A stretch of DNA of 64,000 nucleotides from Corallococcus sp. CA053C. GTDB lineage: Bacteria; Myxococcota; Myxococcia; Myxococcales; Myxococcaceae. Below the pieces are notes generated by a model. That model ran no database searches. It saw nothing but the letters and a program-made list of their open reading frames with translations, and was not told the origin of the DNA. Positions 1-7,356 of the stretch are shown here, piece after piece. The position numbers and the translations under genes are program-made. The first letter of the stretch is position 1; each line of letters begins with the position of its first letter. The stretch covers positions 1-64,000 of the forward strand of contig NZ_RAWA01000005.1 of assembly GCF_003611675.1 (NCBI RefSeq), in the 5' to 3' direction.

Positions 1-1
1 G

Positions 2-565
2 CGCTTCGCCGCGCCCCCCCGGCAGTACTGGGGATGGATGGCGGGAGCGCTCGCGGCCTCCGTGCTGATGGTGGTGATGGTTCCCCTGGTGAAGGGCCCT
101 GGCGCCACCCGGGACCTGTCCCCCGAGGGCATCAAGGGTTCGGGGCGCATCTCGCTGGAGCTGGCGGTGGTGGCCCGGGGCGTGGACGGCGAGCTGCGCC
201 GGCTGGACGCCGGAGCCGCGGTCGCCAAGGACGAGGTGCTGCTCGTGCGCTACCACGCCACCGAGTCCGGCACCGCGCTGCTCTACCAGCAGCGGGAGGG
301 TCAGCCGCCGGAGCTGCTGGGCCACTTCCCCCTGGAGGCCGGGACGCACGACCTGCAAGGGCCGGACGGGCTCGCGGGCGTGAGCCTGGAGACGGACGAG
401 GGCTCGCTTGCCCTGGTGCTGGTCGCCTTCGCGGCCTGGGAGCCAGCCACGGAAGCGGACGCGCTCGCGGCGCTCGGGACGGACCAGGCGTCGGACACCC
501 GCCCGGGGACGGTCGCGCGGTTCGACGTTCGCGTCCAGACAGGTCAGACTTCACGCCAACCGTGA
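2..565 (+). CDS. Membrane-anchored regulatory protein, C-terminal part (start lies outside the window)
   Basis: The open frame enters from the window edge, so only the C-terminal part is seen. It begins with a soluble stretch, then one hydrophobic segment (about YWGWMAGALAASVLMVVMV), then about 150 residues with no cysteine clusters and no further membrane segment. The stop overlaps the next gene's GTG start by 4 bases (GTGA), so the two are probably translationally coupled. In myxobacteria this arrangement (single-pass protein before a caspase-like protein) often follows an ECF sigma factor and zinc-finger anti-sigma domain. That upstream part is not visible here, so an anti-sigma role is inference. 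An ATG at 38 lies inside the membrane helix and is unlikely to be the true start. Confidence 0.6.
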   Translation, partial: RFAAPPRQYWGWMAGALAASVLMVVMVPLVKGPGATRDLSPEGIKGSGRISLELAVVARGVDGELRRLDAGAAVAKDEVLLVRYHATESGTALLYQQREGQPPELLGHFPLEAGTHDLQGPDGLAGVSLETDEGSLALVLVAFAAWEPATEADALAALGTDQASDTRPGTVARFDVRVQTGQTSRQP

Positions 566-2208
566 GGCAACTGCTCTTCCTCCTGCTCGTCACCCTCACC
601 GCCTGCGCGGGCCCCTCCGCCGCGCCCGGTGACAAGGGCGGCCTCGTGCCGCTCCGGCTCGATGAATCCGACCTGTCTCGTGCCTACACGCCCCGGCGGC
701 TCGCGCTGCTCGTGGGCGTGTCCGCGTTTGACGACCCCCAGTGGCGCGACCTGCGCTTCTCCGCCAAGGACGCCATCGACCTGGGGGCGGTGCTGAAGGA
801 TCCCGCGCGCGGCCACTTCGACCAGGTGCGCGTCCTCACGCGCCCGGAGGAGACCACGAAGGAGGCCGTCCTCGCGGCGCTGCGGCAGCTGCGGCGCGAG
901 GCCACCCGCCCCGACGACGTGGTGGTGGTGTACCTGTCCGCGCACGGCACGCTCGCGCGCGACGGCCGGGGCGAGCTGACGCGCTACCTGGTCACCCGCG
1001 ACGCGTCCTACCGCGACATCCCCCAGACGGCGCTCTCCATGGACGCGCTGAAGGGAGAGTTCGAACAGCTGCCCAGCCGGCGGCGGCTGCTCGTGCTGGC
1101 CACGTGCCACAGCGGCAGCGGCAAGTCGCTGCTGCCCCGCGAGCTGGAGGTGGAGCTGGCCGGCATCAAGTCCGGCTTCTACGCGCGGCCGCTGGAGGAG
1201 TCCTCCCGCGCCTCCATGGTGTTCGCCGCGAGCGACTGGGGCGAGACGGCGCGCGAGGACGACAGCCTCCGCAACGACATCTACACGCACTTCCTCGTGG
1301 AGGGCCTGGGCGGCACGGCGGACCGCAACGGCGACGGCGCGGTGACGGCCACGGAAGCCCACGACTACGCGCGCCGCCGCACCTTCGCCTTCACCGAGGG
1401 CCGGCAGCGGCCGTCGGCGGAGATCCTGGAGGTGGGCGCGGATCCGGTCATCCTCGCGGGCCGCATCGACCGCGCGGGCCAGCCAGAGATGTTCTCCTAC
1501 AACCCGCGCCTGGACGGCTTCACGCTCAAGGTGGACGGCGAGACGCGCCTGGAGCTGCCGGGCGGCACCGCGGTGGGCGCGGGCCGGCGCACCGTGGAGC
1601 TCACCAAGGGCGACGCCGTCCTCGTGCGGCGCGACGTGGACGTGGCGCAGGGCCAGCGCCTGCCGCTGGAGCAGCTGCTGTCGGAGGCCATCCCCCGGCG
1701 CTCGCTGTCGCTCGTGGGCGGCATGGTGTCCTTCGCGGACGGCCAGAGCCGGCGCGACGTCCTGCCCGCGGCGCCCCAGGTGGGCGTGGTGCTCCGGCTG
1801 GAGGACGTCCCGCTCGAAAACCTGGGGCTGCTGGTGGACGTGGGCTTTGGCCGGGGGAAGCGCACGCTCCAGGTGGCCCCTGGCAGCGAGGTGCCCTTCG
1901 GCTACACGGCGCTCACGCTGGGTGTGGCGGCGCCCTACCTGTGGCGTTGGGAGCGGTTGACGCTTTTCGCCGGGCCGCGTGTGGCCGCGCTGTACCTGCG
2001 CAGGTCTTTTGACGTGGAGGCCTTCTCCGGAGGCCAGCGTTACTTCACCGTGAGCCCTGGCGTGGTGGCCGGGCTGGCGGTGCGCCTGGGCGAGCGGTTG
2101 GAGCTGACGGCCCAATCGCAGCTCCTGCTGACGTACGTGGTGGTGGACTCCCGGGGACAGGCGGTGGGTTTCCTCGGCGGCCACGCCGGCGTGGGGTACC
2201 GCTTCTGA
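562..2208 (+). CDS. Caspase-family (peptidase C14-like) lipoprotein
   Basis: A 548-residue protein starting at GTG 562, the start that gives a lipoprotein signal (LLLVTLTAC, lipidated Cys15). The caspase-like p20 domain covers about residues 44-260. It has the catalytic dyad His128 in YLSAHGT and Cys182 in LATCHSGSGKS. An acidic loop DRNGDGAVTATEA near 255-267 resembles an EF-hand calcium loop. After residue 300 comes a PEGA/beta-like stretch, then a segment of alternating hydrophobic strands ending in GYRF, which looks like a small outer-membrane barrel or barrel-like domain. It overlaps the previous gene by 4 bases and the next gene by one base. Bacterial caspase homologues are cysteine proteases often found in signalling or cell-death modules; the target here is unknown. 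Confidence 0.8.
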   Translation: MRQLLFLLLVTLTACAGPSAAPGDKGGLVPLRLDESDLSRAYTPRRLALLVGVSAFDDPQWRDLRFSAKDAIDLGAVLKDPARGHFDQVRVLTRPEETTKEAVLAALRQLRREATRPDDVVVVYLSAHGTLARDGRGELTRYLVTRDASYRDIPQTALSMDALKGEFEQLPSRRRLLVLATCHSGSGKSLLPRELEVELAGIKSGFYARPLEESSRASMVFAASDWGETAREDDSLRNDIYTHFLVEGLGGTADRNGDGAVTATEAHDYARRRTFAFTEGRQRPSAEILEVGADPVILAGRIDRAGQPEMFSYNPRLDGFTLKVDGETRLELPGGTAVGAGRRTVELTKGDAVLVRRDVDVAQGQRLPLEQLLSEAIPRRSLSLVGGMVSFADGQSRRDVLPAAPQVGVVLRLEDVPLENLGLLVDVGFGRGKRTLQVAPGSEVPFGYTALTLGVAAPYLWRWERLTLFAGPRVAALYLRRSFDVEAFSGGQRYFTVSPGVVAGLAVRLGERLELTAQSQLLLTYVVVDSRGQAVGFLGGHAGVGYRF

Positions 2209-3122
2209 TGCGACACACACTTTCGCGCCTCCCACTGACGCTGCTCGCGCTGGGGCTCGCTGCTTGCGGCAGCCTGGACAACGCGCCGTTCCAGGCGGGC
2301 ACCGTGCACGGGCGGCTCACGCAGTTCGACCCCGCCGTGGCCCTGGTGTCCGTGATGGGCGCGCCCGACGTGCGCGCCACCGTGGACGCGGAGGGGCGCT
2401 TCACGCTGCACGGCGTGCCCGCCGGCCCCGCGGAGCTGTTCATCGTGGCCGCGGCGGACAAGGCCGCGCGCGTGCCGCTCACGGTGCAGGGCGGTCAGTC
2501 CATCCAGCTCACGGACGTGGAGCCCGGCCCCGCCAGCACGCTGTCCGTGAAGGTGCACGCCCGGGGCAACCTGAAGATCAAGAAGGGGCAGGCGTCCGTG
2601 GACGACACGCCCCTCGCGGACCTGCCGCTCGACGACGACGGCAACCGGCGCGTGGGCCCCCTGCCGGACGGCTGCTACACGGTGAGCATCTCCGCGCCGG
2701 ACTTCCCGAAGCGCTCCCTCCTGGACTGCGTGGGCGGAGGCACGCAGAAGACGCTGAAGGTGGAGCTGCTGCCGGACGAGGCCTACGCGAGCAAGGGCTG
2801 CGCGCAGACGGGGTGCGCGAACGACAGCGTGTGCGCGCCGGACGGCAAGTGCGTGGAGTGCCTGGATGACAGCGCGTGCGGCGCGTCGCTCGTCTGCCGG
2901 GGCTTCCGCTGTGAAGGGCCGGGCCCGCAGTGCGCCCCGTGCAACGGCAACTGGCAGTGCGACGCGGCCACGCATTGCGAGGACGTGCCCGGCGACGAGA
3001 TGGCGTGCGTGGCGAAGTGTGGCAATGGCAGGCCCCCGTGCGGCGAAGGCTTCACGTGTCAGCAGGAGCTCTGCCTGCCGGACCCCGCGTACTCCACCAC
3101 CTGCTGGTCCTACCGACAGTAG
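2208..3122 (+). CDS. Cysteine-rich lipoprotein with carboxypeptidase-regulatory-like domain
   Basis: A 304-residue protein with ATG overlapping the caspase stop (TGATG). It has a lipoprotein signal ending LLALGLAAC. Residues about 30-180 contain two beta-rich repeats of the carboxypeptidase regulatory-like type (VHGRLTQFDPAVALVSV..., DGCYTVSISAPDF). Residues about 195-300 are cysteine-rich, with spaced CxxC and Cx4-6C pairs (for example CAQTGCANDSVC, CAPCNGNWQC) typical of secreted myxobacterial proteins. It is probably exported to the cell envelope and co-expressed with the caspase-like lipoprotein. No catalytic motif is visible and the function is unknown. Confidence 0.75.
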   Translation: MRHTLSRLPLTLLALGLAACGSLDNAPFQAGTVHGRLTQFDPAVALVSVMGAPDVRATVDAEGRFTLHGVPAGPAELFIVAAADKAARVPLTVQGGQSIQLTDVEPGPASTLSVKVHARGNLKIKKGQASVDDTPLADLPLDDDGNRRVGPLPDGCYTVSISAPDFPKRSLLDCVGGGTQKTLKVELLPDEAYASKGCAQTGCANDSVCAPDGKCVECLDDSACGASLVCRGFRCEGPGPQCAPCNGNWQCDAATHCEDVPGDEMACVAKCGNGRPPCGEGFTCQQELCLPDPAYSTTCWSYRQ

Positions 3123-3243
3123 GGCACCACAAAGTCACTCCAGACCCGTGGCCGCTGTCTTCCCGGCCAGGTCTTCCTCCAGGGGGGCGCCTCCGCTCGG
3201 AAACGGGGAGGTGAAAGCAGTTCCACTCACCTGGAGGATTCCC

Positions 3244-3735
3244 ATGCGAAACCTGTCGGCTTCTTCGTCCGCGCTGAAGATGGCGTTGTGCGCACTGTTG
3301 TTCGTTGGCTGCGGTAGCGCCACCGAGTCCGACACGCTGCTGGGCACGGGCGGCGACAACCTGGGCAGTGAGGAGGCGGAAGCCCCCGCCACCGACGGAG
3401 GCGAAGCTCCGGGCGGTGCGGGCCGCGTCTCCATCTGCCACATCCCTCCCGGCAATCACGCCAACGCGCACACCATCGTGGTGGGCATGCCCGCGGTGGT
3501 CGCGCACCTGCGCCATGGCGACACCGTGGGCGCCTGCGAAGGCGAAGCGCCCACCGACGGTGGCGTGGGCAGTGAGGACGCGGGCACCGGCGCGGTGGAT
3601 GCCGGCACGGGCGGCGACACGGACGCCGGCCCCGCGTGCTTCCCGCAGGGCACCGCCTGCGACGCCGAAGAGGGAAACCCCTGCTGTGATGGCCTCACGT
3701 GCGTGGAAGGCGCGTGCTGGCCGATCATCGGCTGA
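3244..3735 (+). CDS. Small secreted lipoprotein with cysteine-rich motifs
   Basis: A 163-residue protein. ATG 3244 is chosen because GGAGG lies at 3232-3236 and the product begins with a signal ending LCALLFVGC (lipobox). An acidic Gly/Asp/Ala linker follows. A block around residues 63-100 reads ICHIPPGN...HTIVV...AHLRHGDTVGAC; this CHxPPGN/HGDxxGxC pattern recurs in secreted proteins of many bacteria. A second linker rich in DAGT leads to a C-terminal cluster of six cysteines (CFPQGTACDAEEGNPCCDG then LTCVEGAC), like a small disulphide knot. It is probably surface exposed. No enzyme motif is seen. Confidence 0.75.
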   Translation: MRNLSASSSALKMALCALLFVGCGSATESDTLLGTGGDNLGSEEAEAPATDGGEAPGGAGRVSICHIPPGNHANAHTIVVGMPAVVAHLRHGDTVGACEGEAPTDGGVGSEDAGTGAVDAGTGGDTDAGPACFPQGTACDAEEGNPCCDGLTCVEGACWPIIG

Positions 3736-3749
3736 GCAATCCCTTTCAT

Positions 3750-3779
3750 CCCGCCGTGGCCGATACAGGCCCCGGCGGG
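3750..3779 (+). terminator. Possible hairpin between lipoprotein genes
   Basis: Arms CCCGCCG (3750-3756) and CGGCGGG (3773-3779) lie 14 bases after the stop of the preceding gene. There is no T-tract after the right arm, so this may only be a weak terminator or a transcript-stabilising hairpin. Confidence 0.3.
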
Positions 3780-3845
3780 TCTCCCGTCCGTTCAATACCA
3801 GCCGGGCGCCTGCGAAGGCCCTGGCACAACCCCCGAGCCCACTCC

Positions 3846-4793
3846 ATGCCCTCCCTTCGTCGCTTGACCTCTTCCCTGCTGCTCGCCACGGGGCTCCTGT
3901 GCCTCGCCGCCTGCGGTGACTCCACGGGCCGCGTGTCGGTGAAGCTGACCGACGCGCCCGGCGACACGTTCGAGAAGGCCGTCGTCACCATCTCGAAGGT
4001 CTACCTGAAGGGCAGCGTCGAAGGTGACAAGGGCGCCGAGGGCAAGGGCGAGGTCGTCCTGCGCAGCGAGCCCATCACGACCAACCTGCTCACGCTGGCC
4101 AACGACGCGGCGGACCTGGTGAAGGACGTCGAGGTTCCGACGGGCAACTACCGCGAGCTGCGCTTCGTCATCACCGGCGGCTACGTGCAGGTGAAGGAGG
4201 ACGGCGGCAGCCGCGTCTACGCCACCTCCGCCAACTACGAGGGCCTGCCCCCGGGCACCCAGGTGGACGGCGACCTGCAGATGCCGAGCGCCGCCAGCTC
4301 CGGCCTCAAGGTGAAGTTCGACAAGGACGCGGACGTCTCCGTCACCAGCGACGAGGGCCAGAAGGTCATCCTGGTGGACTTCGACGTGTCCCAGAGCTTC
4401 GGCCGCGCCGCGGGTGGCTCCGGCCGTTGGGTGATGGGCCCGGTCATCAAGGGCGCGGACCTGGAGTTCTCCGGCAACGTGGAAGTGACGCTCCGCCTGG
4501 GCGCGGGCGTGCAGCTGCCCGTCATCGGTGATGCGCAGGTGCAGCTGACCAGCTTCTCCGCCGTCCTCATCAACGCCGACGGCGGCCGCGAGCCGATGGC
4601 CTTCACCGCCGGCGCGAACGGCGTCTACGTGGCGGACTTCAAGTACCTGCTGCCCGGCACCTACTCGGTGGACCTCGTCGGCCCCACGGGCGTGAGCTTC
4701 ACGAGCGAGCCCGGTCACCCGACGACGGCCACCGTCGGCTCCGGCGCCGAGGCGTCCGTGGCCTTCACGCTGACCGCAGCCTCCAAGCTGTAA
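3846..4793 (+). CDS. DUF4382-family lipoprotein
   Basis: A 315-residue protein from ATG 3846. The signal ends GLLCLAAC, giving lipidated Cys24 or close to it. The next ~140 residues match the DUF4382 pattern: GRVSVKLTDAPGDTFEKAVVTI, then a beta-sandwich with ITTNLLTLAN and VPTGNYRELRF. The C-terminal ~80 residues form a second small beta domain. It is probably anchored to the envelope. No catalytic residues are recognised. A strong bidirectional terminator follows, so the gene ends its own transcription unit. The frame is open upstream of 3846, but that region gives no signal peptide. Confidence 0.8.
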   Translation: MPSLRRLTSSLLLATGLLCLAACGDSTGRVSVKLTDAPGDTFEKAVVTISKVYLKGSVEGDKGAEGKGEVVLRSEPITTNLLTLANDAADLVKDVEVPTGNYRELRFVITGGYVQVKEDGGSRVYATSANYEGLPPGTQVDGDLQMPSAASSGLKVKFDKDADVSVTSDEGQKVILVDFDVSQSFGRAAGGSGRWVMGPVIKGADLEFSGNVEVTLRLGAGVQLPVIGDAQVQLTSFSAVLINADGGREPMAFTAGANGVYVADFKYLLPGTYSVDLVGPTGVSFTSEPGHPTTATVGSGAEASVAFTLTAASKL

Positions 4794-4818
4794 CCGAAAA
4801 CGCATCCCGCGGTCCTGG

Positions 4819-4847
4819 AAGGACCTCCACGGCGAGTGGAGGTCCTT
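4819..4847 (+). terminator. Bidirectional rho-independent terminator
   Basis: A perfect 12-bp stem: AAGGACCTCCAC (4819-4830) pairs with GTGGAGGTCCTT (4836-4847) around a 5-base loop. It lies between the stop of the DUF4382 gene and the end of the convergent YceI-like gene. Only a short T-rich stretch (CTTCATTT) follows on the plus strand. Confidence 0.75.
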
Positions 4848-4879
4848 CTTCATTTCCAGCGGGTGATGCGCGGCCCTGC

Positions 4880-5431
4880 TCAGGCCGCCTGCTCCGCCGT
4901 CTGCGCCCGGGCCGCCTGCACCTCGAGGGTGATTTCAATCTTCTCGCCCACGAGCACGCCGCCCGTCTCCAGCGCCTGGTTCCACGTGAGCCCGAAGTCG
5001 CGGCGGTCGACGGTCCCCTTGGCCTCGAACGCGGCCTTCAGGTTGCCCCAGGGATCCTTGCCGACGCCCAGCGCCTCCGCTTCCAGCACCACCTCGCGGG
5101 TGATGTCGCGGATGGTCAGGTTCCCCGTCACACGCAGGCCCTTGCCGGACGCCTGCTCCACCTTCGTGCTCTGGAAGGTGATGGCGGGGAACTTCTCCAC
5201 GTCGAAGAAGTCCGCCGAGCGCAGGTGGTTGTCGCGCTGGGCGACGCCCGTGTTGATGCTCGCCGTGTCGATGCGGACGGAGACCGCGGACGCGGTGGGG
5301 TTCTCCTCGTCCAGCGTCAGCGTCCCGCTGAACTGCTGGAAGCTGCCGCGCACCTTCGCGATGACCATGTGGCGCACGCTGAAGTGGATGCCCGTGTGGG
5401 TCGTGTCGATGTTCCAGAGGTTCGAGGCCAT
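4880..5431 (-). CDS. YceI-family lipid-binding-like protein
   Basis: A 183-residue protein. It starts WNIDTTHTGIHFSVRHMVIAKVRGSF and carries the family features NHLRSADFFDVEKFPAITF and LTIRDITREVVLEAE. YceI proteins form a lipocalin-like barrel that binds long isoprenoid or similar lipids. E. coli YceI is periplasmic, but this one has no signal peptide, so it is probably cytoplasmic like many homologues. The length is normal for the family. It is divergent from a LysR regulator across a 143-bp gap with a palindrome, and is probably under that regulator's control. Confidence 0.88.
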   Translation of the reverse strand: MASNLWNIDTTHTGIHFSVRHMVIAKVRGSFQQFSGTLTLDEENPTASAVSVRIDTASINTGVAQRDNHLRSADFFDVEKFPAITFQSTKVEQASGKGLRVTGNLTIRDITREVVLEAEALGVGKDPWGNLKAAFEAKGTVDRRDFGLTWNQALETGGVLVGEKIEITLEVQAARAQTAEQAA

Positions 5432-5519
5432 GGCGGTTGTCCTGTCGTGAGCGGTTTGAGTTGTTTTGTTCCGACGAGGAGCAAGGTAGCGGTGACAGGG
5501 CTTCCGGATTAGATGGGAC

Positions 5520-5552
5520 GAACAGGAAGAACTGTTCCATTGCTGGGACAGT
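5520..5552. promoter_or_regulatory. Candidate LysR-type operator in divergent gap
   Basis: Two overlapping inverted repeats share half-sites. GAACAG (5520-5525) pairs with CTGTTC (5532-5537). ACTGTTCC (5531-5538) pairs with GGGACAGT (5545-5552) with one mismatch and a 6-base spacer. They sit just upstream of the LysR start at 5575 and within the gap to the YceI-like gene, the usual place for autoregulation and divergent control. Functional binding is inferred. Confidence 0.6.
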
Positions 5553-5574
5553 CCTCGCTCCCCGGGACGGCGCC

Positions 5575-6480
5575 ATGGACCTCAACGAACTCCTCGTCTT
5601 CGCCCGGGTGGTGCAGTCCGGCAGCTTCACGGCGGCGGCGCGCGCGCTGCGCATGCCCAAGTCCACGGTGAGCCGGAAGGTGTCGGAGTTGGAGGAGCGC
5701 GTGGGCGCGCAGCTCCTGCAGCGCACGACGCGCAAGCTGCACCTCACGGAGGTGGGACGGGCGTACTACGCGCACTGCGAGCGCATCGTCCAGGAGGCGG
5801 AGGCCGCGGAGCAGGAGGTGACGCGCATGCAGGCCGGGCCGCATGGGCTCTTGCGTGTGACGACGCCGCTGTCCGTCCCCTTCCTCGCGCCGCTGGTGGC
5901 CGGGTTCCTGGAGCGGTATCCGGACGTGCAGGTGGAGCTCTTGTGCACGGACCGCGCGGTGGACCTGGTGGAGGAGGGCCTGGACCTGGCCGTGCGCGCG
6001 GGGCGGCTGCCGGACTCGTCGCTGATGGCGCGCAGGCTGGGAGACATCGCGCGCGTGGTGGTGGCGTCGCCGGAGTACCTGGAGGCGAAGGGCGCGCCCA
6101 AGACACCGGCTGACCTGGCGAAGCACGACTGCCTGCTCTTCGGCACGGCGCTGGAGGGCAACGTCTGGACGCTGCACGCCGGAGGGCGGTCCGTGGAGGT
6201 GAAGGTCTCCGGCCGGCTGGTGGTGAACGAGCCGGACATGCTGCACGCGGTGACGGTGGCGGGCTCAGGCGTCGCACTCCTGCCCGGCCTCCACTGCGTC
6301 GATGACCTGGAAACCGGGCGCCTGCAGCGCGTCCTGCCGGACTGGAGCTCCGCGGGTGCGCCCGTGCACGCCGTCTACCCGCCCACCCGGCACCACGTGC
6401 CCAAGGTGATGGCGTTCGTGGAGTTCCTGCGCGAGCACTGGCCCATGCGCCAGGAGCCGCTCAAGCGCGCGAAACGCTGA
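5575..6480 (+). CDS. LysR-family transcriptional regulator
   Basis: A 301-residue protein, the normal LysR length. ATG 5575 is chosen because it begins the classical HTH (MDLNELLVFARVVQSGSFTA, helix AARALRMPKSTVSRKVSELE, residues 1-60). The upstream open frame runs through the operator. Residues about 88-290 form the periplasmic-binding-protein-like effector domain, with LRVTTPLSVPFLAPLVAGF and the DLAVRAGRLPDSSLMARRL block seen in the CrgA/YafC-like subgroup. It is divergent from the YceI-like gene and lies 109 bases before the pirin gene. This triple (LysR, pirin, YceI) suggests that the regulator controls both neighbours. The effector is unknown. Confidence 0.92.
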   Translation: MDLNELLVFARVVQSGSFTAAARALRMPKSTVSRKVSELEERVGAQLLQRTTRKLHLTEVGRAYYAHCERIVQEAEAAEQEVTRMQAGPHGLLRVTTPLSVPFLAPLVAGFLERYPDVQVELLCTDRAVDLVEEGLDLAVRAGRLPDSSLMARRLGDIARVVVASPEYLEAKGAPKTPADLAKHDCLLFGTALEGNVWTLHAGGRSVEVKVSGRLVVNEPDMLHAVTVAGSGVALLPGLHCVDDLETGRLQRVLPDWSSAGAPVHAVYPPTRHHVPKVMAFVEFLREHWPMRQEPLKRAKR

Positions 6481-6589
6481 AGCCGCCGGCGCGTTGCGTC
6501 CCATGGGTGGAACAATGCGTCCCGACTTCCGTGTCTGGCCAAGGCGGCTTTGGACTCGCATTGTGTTGGGAGAAAGGAAGCACCCCATC

Positions 6590-7285
6590 ATGATGAACGT
6601 TCGACCCTCTGAAGCCCGCGGACATGCCAACCACGGCTGGCTCGACTCCCACCACACCTTCTCCTTCGCGAGCTACTTCGACCCGGACAACATGGGCTTC
6701 CGCGCCCTGCGCGTCATCAACGAGGACCGCGTCACCTCCGGCGAGGGCTTCGACACGCACCCGCACCGGGACATGGAGATCATCACCTACCCGCTCAGCG
6801 GCGCCATCGCGCACCGGGACAGCACGGGAGGCAACGGCCTGCTGCGCGCCGGAGAGGTGCAGCGCATGACGGCCGGCACCGGCGTGATGCACAGCGAGAT
6901 GAACGGCTCCAACGAGGACGTGCACTTCCTGCAGATCTGGATCATCCCCGACAAGAAGGGGCTGAAGCCCGAGTATGAGCAGAAGTTCTTCCCGGAGAAC
7001 GACCGCCAGGGACGCTGGCGCCTGGTCGCGAGCCCCGACGCCCGCGACGGCAGCCTCACCGTGCACCAGGACGTGCTGCTGTCCAGCACGCTGCTGAGCC
7101 CGGGCGAGAAGGCCGAGTACACGCTGCCCAAGGGACGTCACGCCTGGGTTCAAATCGCGCGCGGCGCCGGCACGCTCAACGGCGTGGCGCTCAAGGCCGG
7201 CGACGGCGTCGCCGTCTCGGATGAGTCGAGCCTCGTGCTCGTCGCCACCGAGCCGTTGGAGGCGCTGCTCTTCGACCTGGCATGA
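6590..7285 (+). CDS. Pirin-family bicupin protein (YhhW-like)
   Basis: A 231-residue protein of normal pirin length. It contains the pirin metal-site motif FDTHPHRDMEIITYPLSG, followed by H and E ligands in GTGVMHSEMN, in the N-terminal cupin. The C-terminal cupin is shorter and lacks these ligands. Homologues such as E. coli YhhW have quercetin 2,3-dioxygenase activity in vitro; the physiological substrate is unknown. The start is placed at ATG 6590 (or 6593 in the same frame) because AGGAAG ends about 9 bases upstream. The frame is open further upstream without pirin homology. A strong terminator follows. Confidence 0.88.
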   Translation: MMNVRPSEARGHANHGWLDSHHTFSFASYFDPDNMGFRALRVINEDRVTSGEGFDTHPHRDMEIITYPLSGAIAHRDSTGGNGLLRAGEVQRMTAGTGVMHSEMNGSNEDVHFLQIWIIPDKKGLKPEYEQKFFPENDRQGRWRLVASPDARDGSLTVHQDVLLSSTLLSPGEKAEYTLPKGRHAWVQIARGAGTLNGVALKAGDGVAVSDESSLVLVATEPLEALLFDLA

Positions 7286-7302
7286 GCCGGGACGCGAAGA
7301 AA

Positions 7303-7328
7303 GCCCCCGGGTTGAAGAACCCGGGGGC
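7303..7328. terminator. Bidirectional terminator between pirin and cytochrome-like gene
   Basis: A perfect 11-bp stem: GCCCCCGGGTT (7303-7313) pairs with AACCCGGGGGC (7318-7328) around the GAAG loop. On the minus strand the stem is followed by TTTCTTC, which supports termination of the cytochrome-like gene as well as of the pirin gene. Confidence 0.75.
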
Positions 7329-7356
7329 CTCGTGCTGTCAGGTTCCCGCGGCGGCG

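Noticed and set aside
34-561. N-terminal extension of the caspase frame
   Set aside because: The extension is Gly/Arg/Pro-rich and antagonistic to the real gene in another frame. GTG 562 gives a lipoprotein signal.
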